DNA of 64,000 bases from Paragorgia papillata (taxonomy: Eukaryota; Cnidaria; Anthozoa; Scleralcyonacea; Coralliidae). The stretch covers positions 1,619,001 to 1,683,000 of the forward strand of contig JAWNZC010000473.1 in NCBI GenBank assembly GCA_035771165.1. The letters run 5' to 3'. Below, piece by piece: positions 1 through 13,050 of this stretch; position 1 is the first letter of the stretch, and each line of letters begins with the position of its first letter. Below the pieces are notes generated by a model. It saw only the letters and a program-made list of their open reading frames with translations. It was not told the DNA's origin and searched no databases. A program made the translations under genes and the position numbers.

Positions 1-9
1 ATTTTTTTT

Positions 10-616
10 GCGCAATTAGACGCCCATATGCTGCGCCATGGCGAAGACCCCGCTGTTTACAAATGGGAGCTCGAACAACTGCTCGACAAAGCCCAACCTA
101 CACTTGGTGCCAACGCCAAAACTGCCCTTGTTGCGCGACAATTCATGCGTGGTCTTCCAAGTGGCATCAAGGGAAAGTTGATCGAACACAACCCGACTGC
201 ATCTCTGCCCGACATGTTGAGTTTCGTACAACGTTTTCGCGCAGTCGAAGGCTACACCTCCCACGCCACAAGCGCAAGTACAGCTACAACCTCCACGACC
301 AATTCAGAAATCGACAAGCTTGTTGGCCTAATGACCGATTTCGCCTCCCGACAGGCACGGTTAGAAGACCAAATGCGAGAATCCCACAGGCTCTACGCTG
401 CAGCTAGTCAGTCCAAGACCAGACAAGCCTTTCTCTTGCTACACATGTGGTAAACCTGGTCACATCGCCCGTGATTGTCGTAGTGATAGCCGCCAACGTA
501 ACTTTTTGGACCGAACTACTGTGCGTTGTTACGAATGCCAAGGGTTTGGACATTTCGCTCGCGACTGCGCCAATTCTTTAAACTACCAAGGGGCGTCCCG
601 AGAAGCAGGCCGGTAG
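10..616 (+). pseudogene. LTR retrotransposon gag remnant with two CCHC knuckles
   Basis: This is the nucleocapsid end of a retroelement Gag protein. Positions 10-418 read openly in one frame with a gag-like helical segment. From 419 the reading continues in the +1 frame, with two CCHC zinc knuckles at 437-478 (CYTCGKPGHIARDC) and 527-568 (CYECQGFGHFARDC), then a stop at 614-616. The two frames need one small indel near 400-418, so the copy is broken. The 5' end runs off the window or is truncated by the T run at 2-9. The knuckles establish retroelement Gag; the exact clade (Gypsy or BEL-like) is not resolved. Confidence 0.7.
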
Positions 617-639
617 AACACCCCGAAGCAAGTAAGACC

Positions 640-915
640 TGTAGTAACAAATTTACTAGTAGTGTTTGTGATGACAGTTTACCTGTGCATCCGTTTGTAG
701 AATGTTATATTGACGGTGTACGAGTTAGTGCACTTTTAGATACAGGGTCAATGAAATCGTTTATTAATGATAAGATTCACGCTATTATTGATTTTGAATG
801 CCTTCGACTAGATAAGTCACAATCAGAACGGTGTACTTCGATTACGGGTGGGGACTTAAATATTGATCTTAGGGGAAGTTTCAGGAAGTGTAAAATTTGC
901 CCACCAGCGACATAG
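640..915 (+). pseudogene. Retroelement aspartic protease remnant
   Basis: The open frame contains LLDTGSMKSFIND with the catalytic DTG triad at 739-747, the signature of a retropepsin-type protease that cleaves Gag-Pol. It lies directly downstream of the gag remnant on the same strand, in the order expected for gag-pro-pol. The frame stops at 913-915 and no reverse transcriptase follows, so the element is truncated on its 3' side. It belongs to the same dead copy as the gag fragment. Confidence 0.6.
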
Positions 916-1414
916 CTATAATGGCAGTTTTCTTGTAAGTAATAATATACGCTACGACGGGATGGGACTTTATTACGCAACATCATTTAAGTGTGCGAGG
1001 GCATTTGCGGGATGGTCGAAGTAGTTATCAGTTAGTTGGGATCCACGGGAAAACCCCGATACAGGCGGAGCATCCAGCAGTGAGGGTACAATCGAATGGC
1101 GTTGTGACTTCTCATGTAAATCCACCAAAAACTCCCCAAAAAGCAGTGGCGTGCGGTGACCAAAATTGATAGCCAAGCGAACCCCTCTAGGGGGGTCTGG
1201 GGGCATGCTCTCCCAGAAAATTTTTGAATTTGAAAACCCCAGGAGGGCATTTCCAGTGACTTCCGAAAGAATTTTTCCAAAAATAATAATCTGTAAGGCC
1301 TGGCTATAGGCTGGTATTTTTGAAAATACACAGTTATTTCACTGCATTCACGAATCAAAAATTACAGAACAGCTATATTTGGGTCATGTAAGAAATTGAG
1401 TGTTTTAGTATAGA
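916..1414. other. No recognisable gene
   Basis: A short open stretch at about 995-1170 may be further decayed retroelement sequence, but it matches no motif I recognise. Nothing else is visible. Confidence 0.4.
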
Positions 1415-2332
1415 CTAGGTTATGTCGAAACTTTGGTTTTTTTCTTTTAGATTCCAAATGTATTTCGAAAGTTCCGTCTCATTTGAATACTTTTTATTCT
1501 GGAAAGATTTAGTATGGTTACGATATCGCTCTTTAAATGTACTTGCTGTCATGCCAATGTATTGCTTAGTGATGTTCGTGTTGCTTATGGAAATAGATGC
1601 CTTGTATACTGTGTTGTTTGTCATGCATTGCCCACGTAGGGGGCAATTGTCCTTAATCCTGCAATTGCAACTGCTTGTAACTATGCTTCGTGGCTTGCTT
1701 TTCCTGATTGTGCGTGAATTATGTTTCGTGATAATAGACTTGACGTTGTTCATGCAACTATAGCTAATCTTGACTGTGTTTCTGTTAAAAAGTTTGTGAA
1801 GCTTGTGTCCTGGTGGAAAGTGCTTGTCAATAAGGCTAAGAAAGTTGCGTCCTATGTTTGTTTTGACATTTTTGTTAAATGGAGGGTTAAACCAGATGAT
1901 ATTGCGATGTCTATTTCTGCGTGTTTGCTGTGGTGCTTCTTGTGTGTAGTTTAGCTCATGGTTGAAATTGCTGCGCCTTAATGCATTTGGGTAAATTGGT
2001 GCGGTTTCATGGAATGTCCGCTCATCAGACGAGAGGGAAATGCGTTTGTTGGTTGATGTACAGGTAGCTGTCTTAAAATGCTTGGTGGGTGGTTTGATTG
2101 CTTGTTTATGTATAATGGATCGTCATTGGGCTTTCGAAAAGGTTTGTATTTTCCATTGCTTAGGTCGAAAGTAACGTCTAAAAAGTTTACTGAAATTAAA
2201 TTTGCTTCTGCCGTGATTTTAAAGCCAAACTAGTACTGTTCGAAACTTTAATTTTGTGAAGATCTTTTCTTGTTTTGTCTGCCAATCGTGCGGTCTTATT
2301 TTTTAGTACTGCCAATCCGTCGTCTCTATATA
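1415..2332 (-). pseudogene. Penelope-like element, RT tail plus GIY-YIG endonuclease
   Basis: Read on the minus strand, this is the 3' half of a Penelope-like retroelement ORF. It begins near 2330 with a YRDDGLAVLKN-type segment following the RT catalytic motif. It continues through [27 protein letters not shown] and IIWFNPPFNKNVKTNIG, all typical of the RT-to-endonuclease linker, then a Cys-rich segment, and ends with a GIY-YIG-like block (VYKAS...YIGMTASTFKERYRNH) and stop at 1415. At least three frame changes occur (near 2200, 2120 and 2050), so no continuous protein exists. The upstream RT is lost at a TA microsatellite. Penelope elements pair RT with a GIY-YIG nuclease; the assignment rests on motif order. 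Confidence 0.8.
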
Positions 2333-2334
2333 GG

Positions 2335-2338
<4 letters not shown>

Positions 2339-2382
<44 letters not shown>
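2339..2382. repeat. (TA)n microsatellite
   Basis: About 22 TA units separate the Penelope remnant from the SINE. Confidence 0.95.
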
Positions 2383-2385
<3 letters not shown>

Positions 2386-2690
2386 CGCTGCCTCTCACCA
2401 ATAGTTAAGCCCGCTTGGACGGGGTTAGTACTTGGATGGGTGATTATGACCGTCTGGGAATAGTCCTGTTCTCGATCTTGAGACTCATGTGAGTAGAGTT
2501 TAGTTGGTCTCTCCTGTGCTTCGAAGGTTTTTCGCCGGGCTCTCCGGTTTTCCTCCCTCCGTAAAACCAACACCTAGGTCTTAGCTGTAATCATTGCCAA
2601 CCGCGATTGTAATGCGCATTTGAAAATTGTAAGATTGATAAGTGCGCAATATAAATTTAATAAATTATAATTATAAATTAATATATGGCA
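2383..2690 (+). mobile_element. 5S rRNA-headed SINE (MetaSINE-like)
   Basis: The head at about 2402-2465 matches the 3' half of 5S rRNA, including GTTAGTACTTGGATGGGTGA followed by a CGTCTGGGAATA-like segment, which carries the polymerase III internal control region. The first half of 5S is missing, so the copy is 5'-truncated. The body at about 2525-2572 resembles the conserved central domain described for MetaSINEs, as I remember it (GGGCTCTCCGGTTTTCCTCC). The tail is A/T-rich after GCGCAATATAAATTTAATAA. The 5S relation is visible; the family name is a recollection and would need a Repbase search. Confidence 0.7.
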
Positions 2691-3342
2691 GAGTGCAATG
2701 AAGATTTGAATGCTGAGTGCAACACGAGCTATGATGGTGAGTTTGAATAATAGGCCCTCTTCGGAATGACAGGATAAATGGTTTAAACCTAGGTTTAGTA
2801 CATGTTGTTTGTGAAAATTGTTCGTCTAGGTTAGTGTAGTCTTGAGAAAGACTGTTGTTGATGTTTTAATAGTATGTGATGTTTCGCCGGCTTCAGCGGC
2901 GGTCATCTTCGGAGTCAAGTGAAATGTTTCTGTCAGGTTCGCCTTACATTTTTTTGAGGACAAGAGAGTTTGTTAGCCAAAAATGCACAATTGAAGTTCG
3001 GTGAAATGGTCTTTCTTCAGCATCTAGAATTTTTGCATTGCCATTTTGAATGTGTAATCGCCAGTCGTTATTTTTTCTCTCCCCTTTCCAGATCCCGAGT
3101 TTAGCCTAGCAGCGTACGACATAACGAATGGGGACGAGTCTGATTCCCGCCTTACATTTAAATAACAACCGTTTGGACTTGAACTCTTTACCTTCATAGC
3201 CATAGAGCTGCTATTTTTTTCACTGCGTTGTATAATATTCATAAGCCGAGGTCAAACTTACCGATGGGTATATTCTATTGCTTAACAATGTCGTGGAAGA
3301 GAACCGAGCTCTTTGGGAAAAAATTGTGGTGATGCTTCGATC
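2691..3342. other. Non-coding, possible Penelope-derived sequence
   Basis: The stretch at about 2875-2930, read on the minus strand, has the 'CCGAAGATGACCGCCGCTGA ... CGAAAC' style seen in untranslated regions of Penelope-like elements. No gene is visible in the rest. Confidence 0.35.
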
Positions 3343-3347
3343 AGAAC

Positions 3348-4060
3348 AACAATCTCGTTCCCAGAGCCCACGTTCCCCACCCGGGAAACGAGAGACTCTG
3401 GGATAATCCGTTTCAAATCACAGGATTCTTGTTATTCCAGTTGAGGTACGCATGCGTAAATATCCGAGCGGAATCTGGATAGTATGTTCTCCTTGTTTGA
3501 CTTTTCCCCAGCCAAGTCAATGGGATTGCTGGCGAAGCTCGAATTACAGCATCTACACACATACGGCGAAGATATCGATCGCGGTAACGTCTTCACTGGA
3601 GTTTTGTCGTCCGACATCTTTGTTATTTTGGTTTTATTAATTCTACTTCCGGTCACTTCAGACCAACTCATGCTCACTATTCACACTGCATAAATTAGAG
3701 CATCGCATATAAAGGTCAACAAACTGAATAAATTGTCAGTGTGGTCAAGTACAGCAGTGTAGGCTACATAGCACGTGCGATGCAGCCCAGTATTATATTG
3801 GAAGGTTTATCGGGATTCCTGATAGTGATGCCGATTTATCGTGAAAAATGACTTCCCACCCACCCACCCAATTCTGAGCATTAGCACTGCAGCTCTTGTC
3901 GTTTCACCGAATTTTCTCCCCATACCTTAATGGCGATGCTATATTGTTTGCAGTGTGAAATAGAACACTATTCAGCCAATAACGTAACGATTTGAAACGG
4001 ATTATCACAGAGTCTCTCGTTTCCCTGGTGGGGAACGTGGGCTCTGGGAACGAGATTGTT
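3348..4060. mobile_element. 713 bp MITE with 70 bp TIRs and 5 bp TSD
   Basis: The terminal inverted repeats at 3348-3419 and 3991-4060 are about 70 bp with roughly two mismatches; both begin AACAATCTCGTTCCCAGAGC. AGAAC is duplicated immediately outside at 3343-3347 and 4061-4065. The interior has no credible coding sequence. This is a non-autonomous DNA transposon whose superfamily is not resolved. Confidence 0.85.
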
Positions 4061-4070
4061 AGAACAAGCG

Positions 4071-4310
4071 ACAATCTCGTCCCCAGAGCCAAATTGCCAC
4101 AGTCGCGCGGGGCACGTTAAATCGCTTTGGGCAAATCGATGAGCAGCAAGACATGAAGACCGCGCTGGGAGCATGGGTGTGAAATTATCTGCGCAACGCA
4201 GTAGCCGTCGAACGTTTAGCCAATCAGAGTCAAGTTTCAAATCGATTGTCCCAGAGCCTTTTTCCCCCTCGCGTGCGAGGGCATTTGGCTCTGGGGACGA
4301 GATTGAATTG
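4071..4310. mobile_element. 240 bp MITE, 8 bp TSD AACAAGCG
   Basis: The ends read ACAATCTCGTCCCCAGAGCC on the left and its complement on the right (about 4284-4304, plus a few extra bases). AACAAGCG flanks the element at 4063-4070 and 4311-4318. The terminal motif is close to that of the neighbouring 713 bp element, so they are probably related. The 8 bp TSD suggests the hAT superfamily. Confidence 0.8.
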
Positions 4311-4525
4311 AACAAGCGACAGAATCCAGTTTGAAGGACATTTCAAACAAAGTTGAAAGCCTGACATCCAACTTGTCTTCGAGCTCAAGACTGGTAGTGC
4401 TGGAGCGATGCGTGTTCCTAAATTATGCAGTGTAAGTTCATGAATCATTTATAAAGTAAATTCATGTTGACATTTTAATACTTGCTATGCTAAATAATCG
4501 TATGTAAAAGGTCGTCTATATATAG

Positions 4526-5200
4526 TCGTTGGCACCTATAAGCGTGTACACCGCCCGTCAAAACATGGTCTAAATTTAAGCCAAAGTCAACCGTTAAGGT
4601 TTGGAAATCAATATAAGGGCACATTCATGTGACAATTTAAGAAATGGCTCATGGTTTAGCGTGCTCCATCGAGTTATGGATGCACGCGGGAAATTGGGAG
4701 AGCACGAAAAAATCGTAGATTTTAGAGTGCTCTCCCAATTTCCCAAGTGCATCCATAACTTGATGGAGCACACTAAACCATGAGCCATTTCTTTTATAAC
4801 ATTGCATTAAATCCTTTCACAAGCCGGCGAATCGTTTTGGTTGTTGTGTTTTTCTACAAACTCGGTTACCCAGACTCAGTTTATGTCTTCTGGGTCGTTG
4901 TTCTTTATTACTCAATAAAATTAAATGACTCGGTATTTTGATAATATAAAAGGCCGTAAAAAGTTTAAAACTCAGTTTTGCTTTGAAATTTTTTCCCGCG
5001 CTTTTTCCCCGTGCTGCATCGAGTTATGGAGCACGCACGAAAGCCAATCAAAAACGTTGCTATATCAAAGCTATGTTACAAAATGTATTGGTTCGAATAT
5101 ATCGAATGAAAACCTAATACGTTTCCAAAGTAAAGGAAAGGCTTTGACGTTGACATAAAACATGTTTTGACGGGCGGTGTACACGCTTAGGGGCCAACGA
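4526..5200. mobile_element. 675 bp foldback MITE with internal hairpin
   Basis: Inverted ends of about 40 bp lie at 4526-4567 and 5160-5200 and contain GTGTACACCGCCCGTCAAAA in opposite orientations. Nested inside at about 4641-4794 is a second inverted repeat with arms of about 70 bp. TA-rich sequence abuts both ends. No coding sequence is credible. Confidence 0.75.
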
Positions 5201-5579
5201 GTATATATATATATATATGGCGAAAGGTATAGTAGGTTATAGCAGTGCAGGATAATTGGAGAATGTTATTAATCATCTTTAAACAATTTGACAAACATTT
5301 AAATTTGTACCGTGCTTAGCAAAAATGGCGCCATTTTATTTAATAGCGTCCAACCGAGCTAAGCTACAGTTGTACTTGTAGTATCAGTATTATAATGCAA
5401 ATAAACAATATATTTATAGTGGTCATGATTCCTAAAGGCCGGTACGTTAATATGAAACATGATAAGAAATCACTCGCGGCACGAAAAGGCGATGGAGAAG
5501 AATTTCAAGTACAAGTGACCGAAAGGTAGGAAATTAAAAAAAGCTTGAATTGCATCTGATCTTATCCTGCAGCATTCCT
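5201..5579. other. No recognisable feature
   Basis: Apart from a short TA run at 5203-5218 I see no gene or repeat. Confidence 0.4.
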
Positions 5580-6825
<1,246 letters not shown>

Positions 6826-6870
<45 letters not shown>

Positions 6871-6888
6871 TTATATATATTTATATAT
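6826..6888. repeat. (TA)n / TTTATATATA microsatellite
   Basis: A TA run with TTTATATATA variants lies directly against the left end of the Penelope foldback; a second TA run (about 7787-7815) lies against its right end. Confidence 0.9.
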
Positions 6889-6890
6889 AT

Positions 6891-7757
6891 AATCAAAATT
6901 TGTTGGTTGGCAAACGTTGGAGACGAAATAAAAAATAGATTAACCACTCATTTAAAAAAACACTTTATTGCACTAACGTTTTCGCTTGTTGTTCTTCAGG
7001 TGCAAAGTGTATACTGAGTGGTTCTGTGATTTATATTTACATATTGATTACGTCCAACAGCTATTATTATGTTAATTATGTGAATAACAAGGCTATGAGT
7101 CATCTAATATTTACATACCTAATTATCATATGTGAAAACATGTCCTATATTTAAAATCTATCTGTTAATTAAAGTTTAAGTCTGGTTTCAAAAAAATCGA
7201 TAATTTCTTGTTCCTTTGTTTCTCTAAAAAGTCGGCTTGTGTTTTTGCATTGGTATATCGGCATGATATTCCTTGTGTGTAATTTGTTCCTTGTGTAGGG
7301 CGACTCTTTTCCTTAAATGTTCAGTTAGTCCCACGTAGAAGCTGTCACATTTGCAGCAAGTTATTACATATATCATGCCGATATATACCAATGCAAAAAC
7401 ACAAGCCGACTTTAGGAGAAACAAAGGAACAGGAAATTATAGATTTTTTGAAACCCGACTTAAACTGTAATTAACAGATAGATTATAAATATATAAGGAC
7501 GTTTTTCACATATGATAATTAGGTATGTAAATATTAGATGACTCTAGCCTTGTTATTCACATAATTAACATAATAGCTGTTGGACGTAATCAATATGTAA
7601 ATACAAATCACAGAACCACTCAGTATACACTTTGCACCTGAAGAACAACAAGTGAAAACGTTAGTTCAACAAAGTTGGGGTTATTTTTAAATGAGTGGTT
7701 AATCTATTTTTTATTTCGTCTCCAACGTTTGCCAACCAAACAAATTTTGATTATCTA
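6891..7757. mobile_element. Foldback of Penelope-like element 3' ends
   Basis: Two arms of about 380 bp (6891-7270 and 7371-7757) are inverted copies of each other around a loop of about 100 bp. The minus-strand frame 7224-7424 across the loop encodes IYVITCCKCDSFYVGLTEHL, a GIY-YIG-type endonuclease segment, followed by the arm as 3' untranslated sequence. The phrase CCTGAAGAACAACAAG at the outer part is also of Penelope type. This looks like two head-to-head 3' fragments or an inverted duplication generated at insertion. No intact protein remains. Confidence 0.7.
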
Positions 7758-7782
7758 TTTTACTTGTGTTTCAACACTTCAC

Positions 7783-7819
<37 letters not shown>

Positions 7820-7898
7820 GACTTATTAACCGAGTGCGCGGTCTGTACGGGAAAGTATTTGCCGAGCTTTTCGAGGTCAAACAATCACAAACAATTGT

Positions 7899-8150
7899 TG
7901 ATTATTTACAAATAATCATTCTAAACCATTTTGATTATTTACAAACAAACATTTTAAACCATTGTGATTATTTACAAACAAACATTCTTCACAGAATGTT
8001 TCCTTATAAATAATCATTTCACGCCAAATGCTTATTGGTGGAAACAATCAAACTCACGCGAATGCCTCTTTATAAACAATCATTCGCTGCTATTTGATTG
8101 TTTATAAACAAGCATTCCTTACCAAGTGCTTATTTATAAACAATCATTTT
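7899..8150. repeat. Degenerate tandem repeat, about 31-33 bp unit
   Basis: Variants of GATTATTTACAAACAAACAT and TTTATAAACAATCATT recur seven or eight times with growing divergence to the right. No coding content is seen. Confidence 0.65.
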
Positions 8151-8462
8151 CAATCCGCGGGGTGACGGTGGTTAAAAGGGTACACGTGTTTAAGTTTAAC
8201 TTGCTATTTTTCAGTAATACGTCAAAAACACCATTTTCGTTCGAGTTTGACTACAAAAGTTCGGAGAAGGAAAACGAAACACAGCGTCTAAAATTTAGAC
8301 ATCAGAGTTTATAGTCGAAGAAACGAAAAGAACGACTCGCAATATCAAGGCTAATCACCAGAGGCTAAACACGGTGTCTAGAAGTACATCAGCGGAGAGG
8401 AACAGCGAAAAGAAAGGCTAGAAATTATGCGAGAAAACACAGCAAAAAGAATAGCACGAGAG
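8151..8462. other. No recognisable gene
   Basis: A 62-codon open frame (8126-8314) has no recognisable motif and probably arises by chance. Nothing else is seen. Confidence 0.4.
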
Positions 8463-9769
<1,307 letters not shown>

Positions 9770-9770
<1 letters not shown>

Positions 9771-9829
9771 CGAGAGAGAGAGAGAGACCAGGCCAGAGAG
9801 AGAGACCAGGCCAGGAACCAGCAGTTTCC
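9770..9829. repeat. GAGAGAGACCAGGC short tandem repeat
   Basis: Purine-rich units containing GACCAGGCCAG occur about three times at the 5' break of the LINE pseudogene. Confidence 0.6.
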
Positions 9830-10270
9830 ACGAAAACAACTAAAGTTCCACAGTGAAACGTATTTCGTTCTATAAGCATGCAAAATTTGAGCACTTTCCA
9901 TTGTTTATTTCTAGAGATATTCCTAATTTTACGATTTTCATTTCGCTCGTTTGGAGAAAATGACGTCATCAGCCATATAATTTGCATATTTCAAAAACGT
10001 GAATATCTCTTGAACGAGATGAGATATTTACAAACCACAAAGGCCGTTGATCCTCATTTTAAATCTACTTTATGATTATATCGGAAAAAGAATGACGATT
10101 TTTCGTCTTAGTGACACTTTAAACATGGATTTTCTTTTTGTTTTCCTCATGAATTATTAATGAGTTTTAGAAATGTAAATATAGTTTTTTTATCCTTCTT
10201 ACTTCATGTACTATACTATCTGAATCCCTGGAACTGATGTCCAGAGCTGGCTCTTTGACGTTTCCCTTCG
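9830..10270. other. Non-coding, unclassified
   Basis: A/T-rich sequence with a small palindrome of GTTTCCCTTCGGGAAAC type at 10259-10276. No gene is seen. Confidence 0.4.
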
Positions 10271-10678
10271 GGAAACGTCCAACACTTTTCTCGTCGCGAA
10301 GTTACCTTGATAACGAAGTTCAGGAAAACGAGATATGCGTGAAGAACACGAGGCGATAGCCGAGTAGTGTTTCACCAGATCTGTGAGTCGTTTTGTAACT
10401 TCCCCAGCACTATAAGAATGTTATACCGACTCTGTGACAAAGTATTCTTATTTCTTTACGGAAATAATGTTTTAAATACGGTAAATATTAAAGAGATAAA
10501 AACAAGGTTACAGAGGCTCAACTGGCACAGAACGCTAATTGTTACACTCTAGCGCCAACACGTAAACAACTCGTTGGTCATTGCATAAGCACGCTCAGTA
10601 GCCAATCAGAATGTGTGTTGTACATTTGTACCATGATTCTGGATGGCGGCTACATCAAACAAAGTGTTGGATGTTTCC
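10271..10678. mobile_element. About 408 bp MITE with 18 bp TIRs
   Basis: GGAAACGTCCAACACTTT at 10271-10288 is matched at 17 of 18 positions by the complement of 10661-10678. An internal segment (about 10300-10420) is related to 60360-60470 and 42970-43000, so pieces of this family are dispersed. No TSD is clear. Confidence 0.6.
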
Positions 10679-11022
10679 AGAGGTCTCTTTCCTGTATAGA
10701 AACCTAGGGATCATTTAATATTGGCACCAATGGCACCTTCAGCATTGTATTTCCAAGTATTTTCGATGATAGATTAAATTGTAGAGGTTGTGGATACTTT
10801 CATGTTAATTCCTGGTGGTGTGATGTCCACAGTTTCTATATTCATTAACTAGTCCTTCAGTAAAATTCCAATCTCAGTAGACTTTTGACTTCGTGCTTTG
10901 ACATACAATTATAAATATTATACCTTGTGCCTAATTAATATTACCATGTGCTTTGAATGCATTGCCCGCCTCGACTAGTAAATTGCTATCTGCGGGTAAT
11001 GTGTATTGTAGTTGTATAATTT
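10679..11022. other. No recognisable feature
   Basis: A/T-rich unique-looking sequence; nothing supported. Confidence 0.4.
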
Positions 11023-11334
11023 TGGCAGTACGACCGAAAATCGTTAACGATTTTGCGGCTTAATCACTTCTTATGCTTAGAAGTTATACAAATATAAGAG
11101 TAAAAGCAACTTTAAGGTTGATTTGAGTGCATAAACATCGATTAAATGTCGTATAATTTGGCATAAAATCACTCCGCCATTGAGTTTTTGGAGTCCGCGA
11201 AATCAGTCAGCGGTACTACTTTGTGACGTCATCTACTCAACACAAACGCGTGATAAAACCAGCCAAACTATAGAGAACGTCTTGTTGATTTGTTATACCT
11301 GTTTTGTTAAAAACGTCTTCACCTTCCGAGTCGA

Positions 11335-11870
11335 GTTATAGAAACTCTGACAGCGAAAGCGAACTTTATGCGGACATTGCTGGTATGGATGGGGTCAACA
11401 ATGACGTGTTTGACAACGATCTAGAGCCGCTTGTAATGACTATATGAGGAAGAAGCACACCAAGAGGAAGCGCACATAATTTTAGAATATGAAGGAGAAT
11501 ACAAGAGAACAACAAGAACAGCAGGAATTTTCATTTTTCAAGACGTTTTATTAAACCATGAAGTCAGTTATTAAAATTTTATAGAGAGAATCATCGGTTG
11601 TGTAGTTTCCAAAACAAGCGAATGTTTTTCTAGGTGTATTAAAGTGTTCGTGTTGCTCTCTTGAAGGTGTCGTTGCTGTTGTGAGATTGGAGCCGTGCCG
11701 GAAAAAACTAACAGTGCTTCAGTGGCCGATAAGGAGAATCAAACTCGCTGTATTACCGAACACCCAGGATTCAACGTCGTTTGTTTACTACGCATTTTAT
11801 TGTTATGAGCCACGGATATATATCTTACACACGGCGTTCGACGTCCGACGCAGACCTGATTACATTTCTA
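11335..11870 (+). pseudogene. P2X7 intracellular (P2RX7_C)-like domain remnant
   Basis: The frames, taken with shifts, give a Ser/Asp/Glu-rich leader (SDSESELYADIAGMDG, then NDLEPL and YEEEAHQEEAH). They then give a Cys-rich segment CRCCCEIGAVPEKT at about 11668-11710 and CITEHPGFNVVCL at about 11749-11788. The last two blocks match the zinc-binding pattern of the P2X7 C-terminal domain family as I remember it (CCxE followed by CITxHPGF). At least two frameshifts and a stop at about 11801 break it. Proteins with this domain are multicopy in anthozoans, which is family knowledge recalled rather than tested. Confidence 0.5.
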
Positions 11871-12319
11871 AAGCATCCATGCATTGACTCCCTCTGTGAC
11901 TCTGTTGTTGTATTTACATGTAACATCTAGAATATAATTGATAAAATCTAAATACGTCATTGTCACCATACTGTATATGCATTTATATGTAGCTGAACCA
12001 TATCATATATAGTATTCCAATTTCCAATAGTTGTATTTTATTATAATATATCATGAATATATGTAACATTTTTATCTGTTTATATACTGTCTATACGAAC
12101 TGCTCGGCCCATTTTTTTGTATCTGAATAGTATACTGCCGTCTGTCTACTTAAAGTATTCTTTGTTTTGAGTAACTGGGCCTTCTTCAGGCATTTGTTTT
12201 CTCTTTCGATTTCCAGTAGACTACCCTAAAATTAAAATATACTGGTTGAGTGGTTGTCAACTACTTTGGCGTTTTCTTGCACGTTTTGCGAACTGAAACA
12301 ATTCTTTAACGGCCTAGAA

Positions 12320-12721
12320 AACTTTTCAAGGTCCACGCAATATTTTTATTGTTAGGTACGTGTGTGAACAAATTTGATCCGATAATGAAACACGAGTCAT
12401 AACAAGTTTGTGCAGTTACTCTTCGTTGGCTTCTCTTCGACGACGGACTTTTGGTTTCCATATTGACGGGTCTAAAGTCATCTTTTAGGCAAGGAAGGCT
12501 CGCACCATTGCCCCCCTTACGGGACGCCTTTCAAAACAAAGATCAGCAAAATGCGCAGAGCAAATACAAAGTACCCTGGTTAAAATTAGCGCGATATGTT
12601 TTAACCGAAAATAAACGCAAACAAGACGCTTTTTAGTTTTGGGGTTCTGGTGAAGCGAAATGCCAGCATTACGATCAGCGCAGTTACTACACCCTTGAGC
12701 AACACAAGGGGATGGTGGCAT
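12320..12721 (-). pseudogene. THAP-type zinc finger domain protein, fragment
   Basis: From an ATG at 12719-12721 the minus strand reads MPPSPCVAQGCSNCADRNAG with ISLH, then CSAHFADLCFERR about 60 residues on. This is the C2CH arrangement of a THAP DNA-binding domain (CxxxC ... CxxH). The central part departs from the family and the frame stops near 12485. A second frame continues openly (PCLKDDFRPVNMETKSPSSK) to about 12320, so one frameshift probably separates them. No transposase core follows. The domain call is good; what the protein did is unknown. Confidence 0.6.
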
Positions 12722-13050
12722 AATTTTGTACTACTTTTCAAGAAACTTTATTACATGTAAAAACGTAGAATAAGTCGGGAAGACGCGTTTAAACTTTGTA
12801 CGTATATAGTAGGATATATGAATCTTCTTGTAGAGTGTTGAGTAGATGACGTCACAACGAGCTACCGCTATTAATAAATTGCAGGCTCTAAAAAATTTCG
12901 AAATCAAGCCAAGTGCTCGTAAAAGATGCTTGGATTCTGATAGAAAACATTTTCTAAAATCGTTGTTAAATACATGGTAAGTCATATAAGAACCATAAGA
13001 AGTATTTTGGCTAAAAAAAAACGCAGAGTGAAAATTCGATCGTATTGCCA

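Larger units (their letters stand above)
11023..13050. mobile_element. About 2 kb TIR element with P2X7-C-like and THAP remnants
   Basis: The left end TGGCAGTACGACCGAAAATC and the complement of the right end (TGGCAATACGATCGAATTTT) match at most positions. Inverted similarity continues discontinuously for about 220 bp, up to a strong match of TGACGTCATCTACTCAACAC at 11224-11243 with its complement at 12834-12853. Between the arms lie a P2X7-intracellular-like remnant on the plus strand and a THAP domain on the minus strand, converging. No TSD is clear. THAP domains occur in P and Kolobok-type transposases, but no catalytic core is visible, so the superfamily is open. Confidence 0.55.

Noticed and set aside
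4541..4567. GTACACCGCCCGTC resembling the universal SSU rRNA 3' motif
   Set aside because: It is part of a MITE terminal repeat present in both orientations, with no rRNA sequence around it.
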